64,000 bases of DNA from Sphaerolaimus hirsutus (taxonomy: Eukaryota > Nematoda > Chromadorea > Monhysterida > Sphaerolaimidae): the NCBI GenBank assembly GCA_964036195.1, contig OZ038456.1, positions 992,001-1,056,000 on the forward strand, in the 5' to 3' direction. Positions 45,307 through 57,812 of this stretch are shown piece after piece (the first letter of the stretch is position 1; each line of letters begins with the position of its first letter). The notes under the pieces are model-generated. The model had not been told where the DNA came from and did not search any database. It saw only the letters and a list, made by a program, of their open reading frames with translations. The translations under genes and the position numbers were made by a program.

Positions 45307-45415
45307 TTTCAATTGTCAATTTCGTCAACTGAATATTTTTAAATAGCCAAGCACTTTTAGGTTACTGTAAACCTGTAAGGAGAGGGAAAATTAATTCCTA
45401 TTGAAGATGTGATTG

Positions 45416-47659
45416 TAAACACCTTCCCGATCAAGTCCGGCCGCCTATTTTTTTTTCACTTCGCAGGCCATATCTCCGGTTGCGGGAGGGGTCAGAGTTG
45501 TTAAAATACAGGTATTTTTGGTAAGTGTAAGTGTAAATACACTTTCCACATTTTATGTATGGATACTGTAAGCGTAAGGTATTTTTAAAATACCTAGGAA
45601 AGTGTAAAAAAAAGTGTAAGTGTAAAATTTTTTTTAGAAAGAGCTCTCACTGTTGAGCATCAGAAAACACCACTGTTTTCACCTTTAGATCAATTTTTTA
45701 TCATTTTCATGCATCACATTTTACTGCTGTATGAGCAGCCGTATGAAACATTCCAGACTATAACAAATTAAGTGGTATGAAGTTGTGTAATAATGGCACG
45801 TTTTCAGTGTTGATATTTTACTGATTAAACTATGTGATACACACTGTTTAAATACAAGAATGACATACAGCAATAATGTCAATGCAAAAGCCAGTGTCCA
45901 GCAGGTGAAATTGATCTTGTCCTGTTTACAAAGTATGATGAAACTGTAGAATACCATGAGTACTGATCAAAGGTACACGTTTGTACATTTGCCATATTTT
46001 CTACATTCAATGCATAACGGCATGGTTGCACTGTGCAGTTATTTTTTGTACATGACCCTGTTTTATGCTTCCTCAAATGCTGAAAACAGGGCCATCTGAA
46101 AGAAAAAATACACTTTCTGTATCCGGGTATTTTGCCGAGGAAAGTGTAAAAAAGTGTATGGGTATTTTATGAAAGTGTAGGTGTAAGGGTAAATATAAAT
46201 ACCCATTTACCCGGGTATTTCGGGTAAGTGTAAATACACTTTCGCAACTCTGGGAGGGGTGGTAAACTAAAACTTGGGTGGTATATAGGCGCAACCCCCC
46301 ACTACCCCGCATGAATAAATGGGGCAGCAGCGACTCACTATAGAGGGGGTTGCCATATACGTGAAAAAAATTTGCAGCGTTTTCACTGTCCCGCACAGGT
46401 CCGGCCCCCGGTTGATTTCTTACACTGCGGGTCCCGTATCTCCAGCTGTGGGAGGGGTATAGATCTAAAATTTTTGGGGATGTGTCGCCAACACCCCTCC
46501 CCTACTATACACTGGCCAGGCGGTTTTTGGCAACTCACCACAGTGTGGGGTGCAAAGTTTAAAATATATTAAAATGTTACTGTCCCACACAAGTCCAGCA
46601 TCCAATTGAATTTCAAAAAATGGACACATTTGTGTTGTTTTAACACTCATGTGGTTGACAATGTGAAATAAGCATGAAATATCCTCTAAAAAATATCTTA
46701 TCCGACCTAAACTGGCCACCACATGAACCCCTTCCCCCAAGTGGGTGACAAAAAAATCACTTTTTACAACTTTTTTGTTAGACACTTGAACGGCTGGTTT
46801 ACAATAATTTATAGGGGAGGGTTAAAGGTCTCAAGTTGTGTAAAAAATCTTACCTCAAACATGCCTTCATAAGAAAATTTGCTGGGGGTGAATTTCAAAT
46901 TGTAAAAATGACATCATTGCAGGAACAAAAATAGGCAAAATTCACGATTTGAAATTCACCCCAAGCAAATTTTCTTATGAAGGCATTTTTGAGGTAAGGT
47001 TTTTTACACAATTTGAAACCTTTAACCCTCCTCTATAAATCATTGTAAACCAGCAGTTCGAGTGTCTGATGAAAAAGTTGTAAAAAGTGATTTTTTGTCA
47101 CCCACTTGGGGGGAGGGGTTCATGTGGTGGGCAGTTTTATGTCGGATAAGATATTTTTTAGAGGATAATTCATGCTTATTTCACATTGTCAACCACATTA
47201 GTGTTAAAACAACACAAAAGTGTCCATTTTTTTAAATTAAATTGGATGCTGTACTTGTGTGGGACAGTAACATTTACATAAATTTTAAACTTTGCACCCC
47301 ACACTGTGGTGAGTTGCCAAAGACCGCCTGGCCAGTGTATAGTAGGGGAGGGGTGTTGGCGACACATCCCCAAAATTTTAGATTTATACCCCTCCCACAG
47401 GTGGAGGTACGGCACCCGCAGTGAAAGAAATCAGTGGGGGCCGGACCTGTGTGGGACACTAAAAAAGCTGCAATTTGTTTTGCACTCGGCAGCCCATTCT
47501 GTAGGGGGTCGCCGCGACCCCTTCAATTCATGCGAAGTAGAGGGGGGTTGCACCAATATCTACCCCAAGTTTCAGCTTCTGGCGCGTCCTAGAACAGGAG
47601 ATAGGACGTCAGAAGTAAAATAAAAAATGGGGGGCCGGACTTGATCGGGAAGGTGTTTA
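45416..47659. mobile_element. Long-hairpin element, TAAACACCTTCCCG ends, copy 1
   Basis: Ends are TAAACACCTTCCCGATCAAG and CTTGATCGGGAAGGTGTTTA. Removing the nested hAT-like element leaves about 1.48 kb folding into two long arms centred near 46900, with an AAATTTGCTGGGGGTGAATTT segment repeated inverted. No convincing ORF. Confidence 0.75.
45493..46252. mobile_element. hAT-like element (CAGAGTTGTTAAAA), exact 8-bp TSD
   Basis: 760 bp. Ends are CAGAGTTGTTAAAATAC and TTTCGCAACTCTG. GGAGGGGT is duplicated exactly at 45485-45492 and 46253-46260. Interior holds AAGTGTAAATACACTTT words. Nested in the hairpin element. Confidence 0.88.
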
Positions 47660-47930
47660 TTTATTCTAATTAGTCACCAGTGTTGAATTCTAATTCTAAT
47701 CAGTGTTCTAAAGCAGTGTTCACACTGCGGCGAGCTGTGCCAACAATTTTTTTTCTGTCAGCAATGATCATTTTGCCACGACAACGCACAAATTTTTCAA
47801 AAATTTCGCGTGTGCCGACAACGCGGCCTCGCTATCGGGGTTTGTCGGTTTGGCCCCGTTGAATGTTTTCCTCGTGGATTTTGTCGTCACTGAAAAACCG
47901 TTCACAGCTTGTGACGGCAATGGCCCTGCG

Positions 47931-48118
47931 CACACTAGTTTTCACACGTAATTTGGAAAACTCATAAATGAACTTTAAACGTGTTTGAGTTTTCCACATT
48001 GAGTCGTTTTTAATCTCCGTCAACTGTAGTTGACGGGCACCTCATTGTAGAAAATTCAAATATGTTCTAAGCTGATTTATGAGTTTTCGAAATTTCGTGT
48101 GAAAACTAGTGTGCGCAG
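47931..48118. mobile_element. Short TIR element (CGCACACTAGTTTTCACACG)
   Basis: 188 bp with ~30-bp inverted ends; a relative of the same length lies at about 60634-60821. Confidence 0.65.
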
Positions 48119-48176
48119 GCACAATGTGACGACAAACAGTCACATGATCGACGCGACCGCTGTCATTTTCGCTCAA

Positions 48177-48218
48177 TTTGTCGGTTCGGGTCTCGTTAAC
48201 GAGACCCGAACCGACAAA
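48177..48218. repeat. Perfect 42-bp palindrome around GTTAAC
   Basis: TTTGTCGGTTCGGGTCTCGTT and its exact inverse. Sister of 37516-37557. Confidence 0.8.
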
Positions 48219-49816
48219 TACATAAAATACCAAAAAATTGTTGTACCTTGCTCGATTCTGATACCGTTGTTGGGTATGTTGGGTTTGGGGTCTGGGCTAT
48301 GACGGATTCTTCTGGTTTGCCTGAAAAATGCCCCAGTCCCGAGATAAGGAAGGTCTATAAAAAGGGATATTTTGCATGTATGTACTGTAAATCCTTGAAT
48401 AAGTCCTCCCCCTCGAATAACTCCCCCCTCGAATAAGTCCCCCCTGTTACATGACTGAGGAAACAAAAACTCCCCCCTCGATTAACTCCCCCCTACTTTA
48501 TGGGTGGGAACAACGTACATGCATAAACACGTTGTAAATGTATGTGTACCTACATTGACTTTGAAGCCTAATAACTCGGCCAACTCTGGGCCGATTAGAA
48601 TCGTTCAACACTTGAGATGATCAGGACAACCTGTAGATTCGATTTCTGATGACGGATTTGTGATGTCCAAATTCCGTATGCCGATTCGGCCCGGGGTTTG
48701 AACATGAAAAATAATCGTAAACATAATTTTTAAGACAGTTTTTTGAACATGCTATCATATACTTCAGACAAAAATAATTAATCTGGCCCAAAATTATTTC
48801 AATGTCTCTTTCCAGTCAAAAGTTAAACCACCTCAAACTTCCACCTCCAAACCATAAATATAAATTTAAAACAATAACTATAAATGAAGAACAATGCGAG
48901 TTCATAACTCTACATCTAAGCCATTTCTAAGCCGATTTTCACCTATGAATGCTTAAAATGATCATAATGACCTGTAAATTTCATTTTTATGTTCTGATTA
49001 TCTGTATGCGCTGTTCTTCATGCAGTTATGTGATGAGTGAGAGGTGGAAGTTCAAAGTTCTATCAATTTTGATTGGAAAGAGATATTGAAATAATTTTTA
49101 GGCCAGATTTATTCTTCTTGTCTAAAGTATATGATAGCATGTTCCCAAAATTATTTTATCGTGTTCAAAAACTGAGTCAAATCAGCCATCGGAATTTTAG
49201 ACATCACTAATCCGACCACAAAAATTGAATCTTAAGGTCGCCCTGATCATTTTGAATGTTGAACGATCCAAATCGGCCCAGAAATGGCTGAGTGATTGAG
49301 CTTCAAAATTAATGTGCAGATCATCCATGCAAAATGATCACCTTTTTATAGACCCCCTTTATATTGGGACTGGGGGATTATTCGAGCAGACTAAAACGAC
49401 CCGTCATAGCACAAACCCCTGCATACTAGAACGGCATCAAAATCAGCCAAGGTACAACAGAATTGGACACATGAATGTACATATGAAATCACAAAAAATC
49501 ATCACTAATTAGTGTACACCCTATTAAATACTTACCCATCCCAAAACACCTCATTAAATTTCCACAAAAAAGAGCATTCAAGAGAAAATTGATTCATGGA
49601 AATGTCTAGTGCCCAATACCACCTTATATATGCACATACTCATTGGGGATGGCAAGTGTTCATTGACCATCTTTTTAATCATAAAAAACGTTTTTTATAA
49701 CAGGCATTGAAACCATTGTTTCAAAAAAACAGCAGCCAAAATTTTTTGTACTTATGCGCTAGGTATTTTGCAATTTTTTTCATGCAAGCGCGCAATTTCA
49801 CATACACATTACCATT
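48219..49816. other. Repeat-derived sequence without genes
   Basis: Inverted pair of the AGTCCCGAGATAAGG repeat (48340 and 49350) with arms in between; AT-rich, no coding pattern. Confidence 0.4.
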
Positions 49817-50187
49817 CACAGCAAAAAAATAGATACGTGAAGCGTGTGGAAGCGGGCTGGATGCGCGTGAAGCGGTGCGCTTCCACACGCTTCCACCAAC
49901 ATCACAAGATTCTGGGTGAAGTGTCTTCCACACGCTTCACCTAGCTTCACCGCGCGCTTCACGCGCATCCAAAATGTGGAAGACACTTCACCGCGCTAGT
50001 GCTTTCACACGCTTCCCCCATGCACACATTTGCGTGGGAGCGCCATATAATGAAGCGTGAAGCCTTCACGCAGATTTTCGTGATGCGTGTGGAAGCGCCC
50101 GCATGCTTGGTGAAACGTCGGGAAGCGTCGGCGTGAAGACACTTCCCGACGCTTCACCGCGCATCCACACACAAATTTTTTGCTGTG
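49817..50187. mobile_element. GAAGCGTGTGGAAGCG array element
   Basis: Inverted ends CACAGCAAAAAAAT and AATTTTTTGCTGTG enclose a dense array of GAAGCGTG and CACGCTTC words, another family whose interior is a degenerate short repeat. Confidence 0.65.
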
Positions 50188-52080
50188 ATTGCTGGTTGTT
50201 TTCATTGGTTTTGAGGCATTTTTAGTGTGAAACCTTCCATTTGTTAATGCTATTGTGTAATAATAAGCTTTGATATGTTAGTTAGTATATTATATCCAGC
50301 CAGTGTGCTCCCACATACTTCTACAGTGTGAAAAGTCACTGTCACTGTATTAGCCTTTTGTTATAACCTTAATTAAGCACTATTCCATGCAAAACTTGAC
50401 TTGAAGTCACAAACATTCGACAAAATGTGATATACATAACAAGTCAACAAAAAATGGTTATTTTTGGCAGAAAGTGCTTCCAATTGCTTGCATCAAAAAA
50501 TTATCTATTTTCTGTGTTTCCATGTTTCTGTGTTCTCCAAAAAACCTCATTTGAGTTTTGAGTTTTTCAAAAAGTTTGAGTTTCCATGTTTCTGTTTTAA
50601 ACAAAAACACAAACACTCAATGAGTTTCCATATTTAATGGTGGCATTGTGTGTTTTTGCCATCACTGCTAGTGTGTGGGCCACCATTGAGTTTTTGAAGC
50701 TGAAAGCATTGTTCTTCATGCAGTTATTCATATTTATGGTTGGGAGGAGGAATTTAAAACTTCTAACCCATGATTGGAAAGAGATATTGGATGACTTATG
50801 GTCCAGATAAATGCTTTTTGTCAGGGAATCATTTTGAGTGCTGAACAATCCAAATTGGCCTGAAAATGACTGAGTTTTATTAAGCTCAAGTGAGAATCAA
50901 TAATCTGGTTCAGCTATGCAAAATGACCAGCCTTTTTAGAACCCATAATCTTGGGACTGGGGGATTATTCCCCCTGCTAGACTCCTTTAATGTTGTGTCA
51001 AAATGGGGTGCATGTCAAGCATAAAATTACCACCCTTAAAAGCACAATTCTCCATGTGAGAGAAGCCAAGTAACCATTATATTAATTTTACTTTTCTTTT
51101 AATATACCGTATTTCCTCAAATTAGCCCCCAAGGAGTTTATTTTGTTCAGAGTGGAAATTTTGAGGGGGGTTAAATGAGGGGGTATTATTTCGCCAGAAT
51201 TTTTTGAAATCCCATTACTAAATTGTTGTTTGAAATGTACACAGACATCAAAAAATGCAACAAAAACCGCTATTTATAAGACTCTATAGACATGTATTGG
51301 TCTGTTGGGAATGTTTTTTCCATTTCTGGATCTTGTTGCATTGGAGCGTCCTGGACTATCAGTTGGGTTTAAGCGGGGTATATAAGCTGGAATTTTTTCA
51401 ATTGTAGTATTTTACCATGAAATTGATTATGTAAAAGTGGATCCAGTAATAATTTATCAGAAATGTCCAAAACTCAAAATGCATGGTCCATCTTTTGTGG
51501 AGTTTTTTATTTTTCAATTAAATTTTGATGTAAAAACATTTGGAAACATGTGGTATTATCCACTGTTGTGTAATCAATTTCGCTGTATAATTTTATGCTA
51601 GAATTATTTGTCAAGCTGTAATTCCAGCTTACATAGCCCAGCTGAAACCTCAATTATGCAGGACAATCCAACGGAGGATGGTGCGGAAATAGAGAGAACT
51701 TTAGATGGCCAACATTAGATTTAGAACCAACAGCCCAATAGATGGTATAAACACTGTTCTCACATAACACAGTCATGGTTTTTAAAGTGTACCATATTTC
51801 CTTGAAATACCCCCTGGGGGTTTATTGTTTCAGAGTGAGAATTTTGAGGGTATTGCAAGGGGGGTTATCTGAGGGGGGTTTATTATTTCACCAGAAATTT
51901 TTTGAAACCCCAATACTAATTTGTTGTTTGTAACGTATGCAGATGTGGAAAAATGTGACAAAAATCACCATATACAAGAGACAACAAGTATGTCGATGGT
52001 ATAAACGGAACTGAGCCAGTGCCCAAGTAAACACAGTGCCCAAGTACACCCAGTGTTCAAGTAAAATACCCAGTGCCCAA
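50188..52080. other. AT-rich repeat-derived stretch
   Basis: Contains fragments of the ACCGTATTTCCTC family (51104 onward and 51800) but no gene I can support. Confidence 0.4.
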
Positions 52081-52410
52081 GTACGCCCAGTGCACAAGTA
52101 GTGTGCCTGTACTTGGGCACTGGGTGGCTCTTTACTTGTGCACCAGGCGGATGTATACTTGGGCACCCAGCAGGTGCAAGTGTCCTGCCCGGTGCACAAG
52201 TATGGGAGCAATACTTGCCCTGTAAAATGTCAAATGGCAAATGGCATGCAGAGTGTCAAAAGTCATGGAAAATACCCTGTAAAATGCGAAATGGCATGCG
52301 AAGTGTCAAAAGTCATGGAAAATGGTCTCTAATATATCAAATGTCATGCATAGTGTCTAAAGTCATGGAAAATGCCCTGTAAAACGACCTGGAATGGTAC
52401 CCGTAATTGG
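52081..52410. repeat. GTGCCCAAGTA hairpins and introner-like words
   Basis: Repeats of GCCCAGTGCACAAGTA and TACTTGGGCACTGGG facing each other (52020-52200), followed by CCCTGTAAAATGTCAAATGG words of the introner family (52205-52390). Confidence 0.55.
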
Positions 52411-52415
52411 ACACG

Positions 52416-52484
52416 ACATTTTTTTGGGTCATAAATATGAGCACTAGTCGACTAGCACTCGTATTTATGACCCGAAAAAATGTC
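52416..52484. repeat. 69-bp palindrome centred on TCGA
   Basis: GACATTTTTTTGGGTCATAA...TTATGACCCGAAAAAATGTC, near-perfect through the centre CTAGTCGACTAG. Confidence 0.75.
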
Positions 52485-52520
52485 AAAGTCCCCAAAACTT
52501 CAATTCCCCAGAAAACTCAC

Positions 52521-52585
52521 CATCCTCCTCAAAGTCGGGCCCCGGCAGTCGCAAATTGCTCCACTGTGGCGAGGGGGGCGGAAAC
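52521..52585 (-). CDS. Possible single exon of an unknown gene
   Basis: A GC-rich 65-nt island with a good minus-strand donor (GGATG|GTGAGTTT) and acceptor-like GTCAAGCCAG. One frame reads PQWSNLRLPGPDFEED. It is flanked upstream by GTGCACAAGTG repeats. Nothing else of the gene is visible, so this is tentative. Confidence 0.25.
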
Positions 52586-54548
52586 CTGGCTTGACGCCGG
52601 CAAGGTGCACAAGTGCTGCCCAGGCATTACAAGTGTATGAACAAGTAAATGCCCCGTCCGGTGCACAAGTACGGGCACTTTACTTGGGCACCGGCCCTAC
52701 TTGGGCACCGGGTATTACAACTTGTGGACCGGTGGCACAAAACGCAGTCTGCACGCAGCTTAATTCTAACAATCAGCCATACATTAATTTGTTCTAATTT
52801 CAGTCAACTCAGTTGCGATGTGCTACATGCGTCAATAAAAACCGACTAACATGTATGAGATGTAAATTAACTATGATGTAAGATGTAAATTAACTAGTGA
52901 GAAACCGCGATTTATGTCTAAAGACACTTAGAAACGCGTGGCGAATAAGTACCTACCGTGTAACCCCGAATAAGACCCTACTTGAATAACTCCCCCACTT
53001 GAATAAATCCCCCCTTCCCTCTGTGATATGTGGAAAATGTGTTGAGTCAATATAAAAACAATAAATGAAGTCAGACAGATCAAATAAAACTACGCCTGGG
53101 GCCAGTTCCGCAAATTGAGAAGTGAGAAGTAAAATGGCAAATGCGAAGTGAAATAGCAAAAACTAAGTGAATTGAGACATAAAATAGCAAAAGCGAAAAG
53201 ACATTACCTTTTTTGTAGTTCGCTTTTGCCAATTTGCTTGCATTTCACTTCACTTTTACCATTTTACTTCTCACTTCTCAATTTGCGGAAATGGAACCTG
53301 GGCTGCAAATGCAGTGCAGTGCGTCAAACGAAAAATACATGGAATTTTAGCTTACATCAGCGACAGATACATAATGTTATTCTGAGGTAAAAATAACAAC
53401 CCCCTTGAACAACTCCCCCTCAAAAACTCTGACGAAGAAGTAACTCCCCAGGGGCTTTATAAACACCTTCCCGGACAAGTTCACCACCCATTTTTTATAT
53501 TTCACTTTGAACGCAATATCTCCGTCCATGGGGGTGTTATAAGGCTGAAACTTTGTATATATAAAGTTGTAAGACCCCCTTACTCCCCAACAATGGGGGG
53601 AGGTGCGGCAACTCACTACAGGGTGGGTCGCCCTATATTTATCAATTTTTGTGGCATTTTTGGTGTCCCAAGCAAGTTCACCACCCACTTGATTAGCTAC
53701 ACTTTGAAGGCTATATCTCCACCTGTGAGGGCAGTAGAAAGCTGAAATTTGGGGGATGTCTTGCCAACAACCCCCCTGACAATACACCAGTGGGGCGGCT
53801 GCTGACGACCCACTAAAGCATGGGTCACTGCATATAAACGTGATAATTTTTTTAAGAACAGCCCAAGTTTCAGAAACAAGTTTGCCACCCAACTGCATTA
53901 CAAAAAAATGTTGTGAGAACATACCTGATATAAAATTGAATCAGATTTGAACCCTAGTTCTGCTCATAAAATTTTTTTCAGTAGGGCACCCACCCCATCT
54001 GAAAAAGAGCAGACTGAAAATTTCATTTTAAACAAATTTTTTGATTCTCATTTAAAAAGTTGTTTCACAAAGTTCACTAGGGGAAGGTTCAAAGTTATGT
54101 AAACAATATAACCTCTAAAATGCCTGCAAGGAAATTTTTTTGGGGTGAATGAAAAATTGGAAATTTTGTCAAATATTGTTCCTGAAATGACATCATTTTG
54201 ACATCATAGAATTCACCCCAAGTAAATTTCCTTATGGAGGCATTTTAGAGGTTATGTTGTTTACATAACTTTGAACCTTAGACTATTCTCTAGTGAACTT
54301 TGTAAACCAACTTTGTAAGTGTGAAACAAAAAAATGAATTAAAGTGAAATTTTCATTCTACCGTTTATGGGACAGGGAGGGTGCCTTACTGAAAAAATTT
54401 TTTTTGGCTGAAATAGTGTTCCAACCTGATTCAGTTTTATATAAGGTATGTTGTTGCAACATTTTTTCAATGCAGCTGGGTGATGAACTTGTTTTGGGAC
54501 ACTTGGGCAGTTTTTAGAAAATGGTCAACTTTTTATGCAGTGACCCAT

Positions 54549-56996
54549 TTCATTTCATTTTCATTTCATTTTTAACTAAGTACCACAATTGGCAACGTGC
54601 GTCAAGGGTATATACCAAAATAAACACTAACGAAACAAAAGAAAAATCACTCAAGCTTGGTAAATACAGATGCGGGAACAGATTCACGAGGTAACATGCA
54701 AAGGAAGAAACCAGTTGAATGAAAAATAAAAATATCCGTAATGCAGAAGTGTTTTAAGTGAATTAAAAGGAAATGGCAAGTGGAGATACTGTGGAAACAC
54801 GTGAGCAAGTGAAATGCGAATTGTAGAAGCACCAAAATACACTACCAGAATACACTAGTGTACTCAAATATAACATCTTAAAAACTCACAATCTGAACTT
54901 AAAACTTATTTCAAAATACAGGGTGCACCCTGCTACACCAAAGCTCATTTTAGTGTTGCACACACTAATATGACTAGTGTACCAGTCATATTTTACCGGT
55001 AAATTGCGTCCATATAGGATGGCTTTTTAGATGGTCTGCTCCAAGTACTCTCTTGCAGCCATCTATCATTTCATGATTCTAGGAATACAGTTAATTCTGT
55101 AATGATTGTAAGTGTAAGAGAAAAATACCTACAATAGATCTGAGTTTACATCTCACCATCATTTCCAACTAGATTTGCAAGTATTACCCTTCCACAGAGC
55201 TTGTGTAAATATTACACAGCCCCATATCCAGAGCATACACTTCTTTCAATAGTATACCTCTGACATGTTTACACAGAGTAGATGATCATATAACATCCGA
55301 TCTGTCTACTGGGCTAGCCAATTTTATGTGTTCCACACATTTTTCGTCACAACACTCATCCGGGAGTGCTCTAAATAGACCCTCCTGCCACCCCTTCAGA
55401 TGTAGGGAGGGGCACCCATACAGAATGTGTGCCACTGTAAGCCACATATAAACTCAATTTCTCATACAGAATATGCAGTTCACAAATGTCCTACCCCTGG
55501 TACCTGCCCCCCAAGTGAATTGAATGGTTTTTTGAAGTAGACCATGTCTAAACCATAGCCAAGTCAATTCATTACTATACAATGCCTTTGGATTGATAGG
55601 CATCAACCCCACACCGTTGTACACATCACATGTGTGTCCCCAAGGCTTTTGTCATCCCAGGATTTTTCCTTACAGGTAAGTTTTAGTCCTTTTTTACTAA
55701 GTAAAGGGTTAAGATCCCATTCCTTTTGAATTTTCACTTCACGCCCCACAGGACTGTTCTGGCGTCTCTGTCCATTACGCAATGTCTGCCAGAGAGCCGC
55801 AGCTTCCGATGTTGTTTTACTCACAGACACCCCTCTGAGATACTTACTATGGCTAACAACAAGCTTATTATAAGCTCCTTTAACCGTAGTAAGATCCCCT
55901 TCTATGGCAAGTATTCTGTTACTGACCCATTGTGGTGCCTTCAGGGCATGCCGAAAAGTCTGCATTTGTAGACTGACTAGTTTCTTCAGATGCGTTTTTG
56001 ACAGCCCGCTTATTTCTGCACCATACAATATTTTGGGCATTGCATAGAGGCTCCAGAGTCTGTTTGTGGCCCATAAGGGCCTCAAGCTAAACTGCTGTAC
56101 CTCCCCTACAAGAATCGCCGCTACATGCGACCCCTGAACAAGGCTTTCCATGTGCAGTTTCAGACTATCTGGACCCGATGAAAGCTGTACCCCTAGATAC
56201 TTTATTTCATCCACCTCCGTTATAGTCTGAAGATTCTTATGGGCATCTAATCCTAACTTCCAAGTTTTAGTCATATTTGCACTTTGTCTAAAGTGCATAA
56301 CTTTACTTTTTGATGGGTTTATTGCAACCCCCCATTCCCATGCCCATTGTGTGAATACATCCATAATCTGCTGCAAAACCATGTCATTATTTGCTAGCAG
56401 TACAATGTCATCCACAAAACAAATGGCCGGTACATATCTTCTACCTAAGGCTGCACCGGAGCCCAACTTTTCTAGATCTGTCCTCAGATCTGCCATGTAA
56501 ATAACATATAGGCTAGGAGAGAGGCAGCATCCCTGTCTCACTCCATTCTCATATGTCATCAAATCAGATGCAAAATCACCATATTGAATAAAACACTCTA
56601 AATCAGTGTATGTATTTGACATTGCAGTCACAAATTTAGAAGTGTATCCATACACCAAAAGTTTTCACCACAACAGCTCCCGTGGAATTCTGTCGAATGC
56701 TTTCACAGCATCGACAAAACATGCAGAAAGTTTACCTGTATATGCTAAACATCCCTGCATAACCACATGATTGTCTGTGGTACGGCGTTTCTTTCAAAAC
56801 CCCCCTTGCATATCCCCAAAGCCATTTACAACCTCAAATGTGTCCAAGAGGCGTTTATTTAAGATGCAACAAAATAGTTTCAAGAGGTTGCACTGCAATC
56901 CTATTGATCTATAGTTGTTAACATCATGCCTAGATCCCTAGATTAGCATATTTTTGCCTTCCAAGGTATTTCAGCGCCGTCAAACCATGAGTTGAA
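54549..56996 (-). mobile_element. 5'-truncated LINE retrotransposon
   Basis: 2448 bp, minus strand. ACCCAT is repeated at 54543-54548 and 56997-57002 as a short target duplication. The 3' end carries an AATGAAATG-type simple repeat instead of poly(A). It splits the hairpin element between TATGCAGTGACCCAT and GCTTTAGTGGGTC, which are contiguous (inverted) in the other arm at 53806-53836. Confidence 0.8.
55290..56940 (-). pseudogene. Non-LTR reverse transcriptase remnant
   Basis: A 351-codon open stretch (56658-55603) has RT motifs GVRQGCCLSPSLY, CFVDDIVLL (catalytic pair) and VAINPSKSKVM. Upstream, RT motifs 1-3 (NYRSIGLQ, FVDAVKAFDRIPREL) persist to about 56930 but are broken by stops and a frame change. 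Downstream, a Cys/His pattern ending HILYGCPS continues with further stops to about 55290. Endonuclease absent. The clade is not assignable by eye. Confidence 0.83.
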
Positions 56997-57812
56997 ACCC
57001 ATGCTTTAGTGGGTCGTTGGCAGCCGCCCCACTGGTGTATTGTGAGGTGGGTTGTTGGCAAGACATCCCCCAAATTTCAGCTTTATACCGCCATCACAGC
57101 TGGAGATATGGCTCTCGTAGTGTAGAAAATCAAGTGGGTGGTGAACTTGTTTGGGACACCAAAAACGCCAAAAAAATTGTTGCATATAGGTACTGCGACC
57201 CACTCTGTAGTGAGTCGCCGCACCTCCCCCATTGTTTGGGAGTAGGGGGGCCTTACAACTTTATATATACAAAGTTTTAGCTTTATAACACCGCCATGGA
57301 CGGAGATATTGCATTCGAAGTGAAATAAAAAAATGGGTGGTGTACTTGTCCGGGAAGGTGTTTACAAAGACATATGTAAATATGGTACCTTAATATGTAG
57401 CATAGTTGTTAAAACGTATTTTCTTTTACTTGATAAATACGTATACTTGAGTACAAGTAAATACGTTTACGTTTCCTCCGAAAAAAAGTTTCTGTACTCG
57501 CGTTGGCGTATACTTTTTGAAACGCGAGTACAGAAAACGTATTTCTGATAGAAAATTACGGTATGTAGGTTTTTGAAAACATAGAAGGGAGAAAAGGGTG
57601 AAAAAAGCTCAAAATAGAGAAAAATAGTGAAAAATGGGTATGGAATATCCTATATAGCCAAAATGTTAAAAGTAGGCTTACTTGAAGGTGAAAATGGGCT
57701 AAAATATGGAAATTAGTTATTTTGATTTTGAAAATTGTGACATAATTTTCAGAAGTACTCACTTTTACGTTTTCCGGGAAAAAAAGTACGTTTACTCACG
57801 TTTACCCATGAG

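Larger units (their letters stand above)
53460..57364. mobile_element. Long-hairpin element, copy 2, split by a LINE
   Basis: Ends are TAAACACCTTCCCGGACAAG and CTTGTCCGGGAAGGTGTTTA. Without the LINE (54549-56996) the remainder is about 1.45 kb, matching copy 1. Arms carry GGAGATATGGCT / AACGCAATATCTCC and an AATTCACCCCAAG core near 54200. Confidence 0.75.

Noticed and set aside
55726-55971. Plus-strand ORF in the LINE
   Set aside because: Shadow of the minus-strand reverse transcriptase frame.
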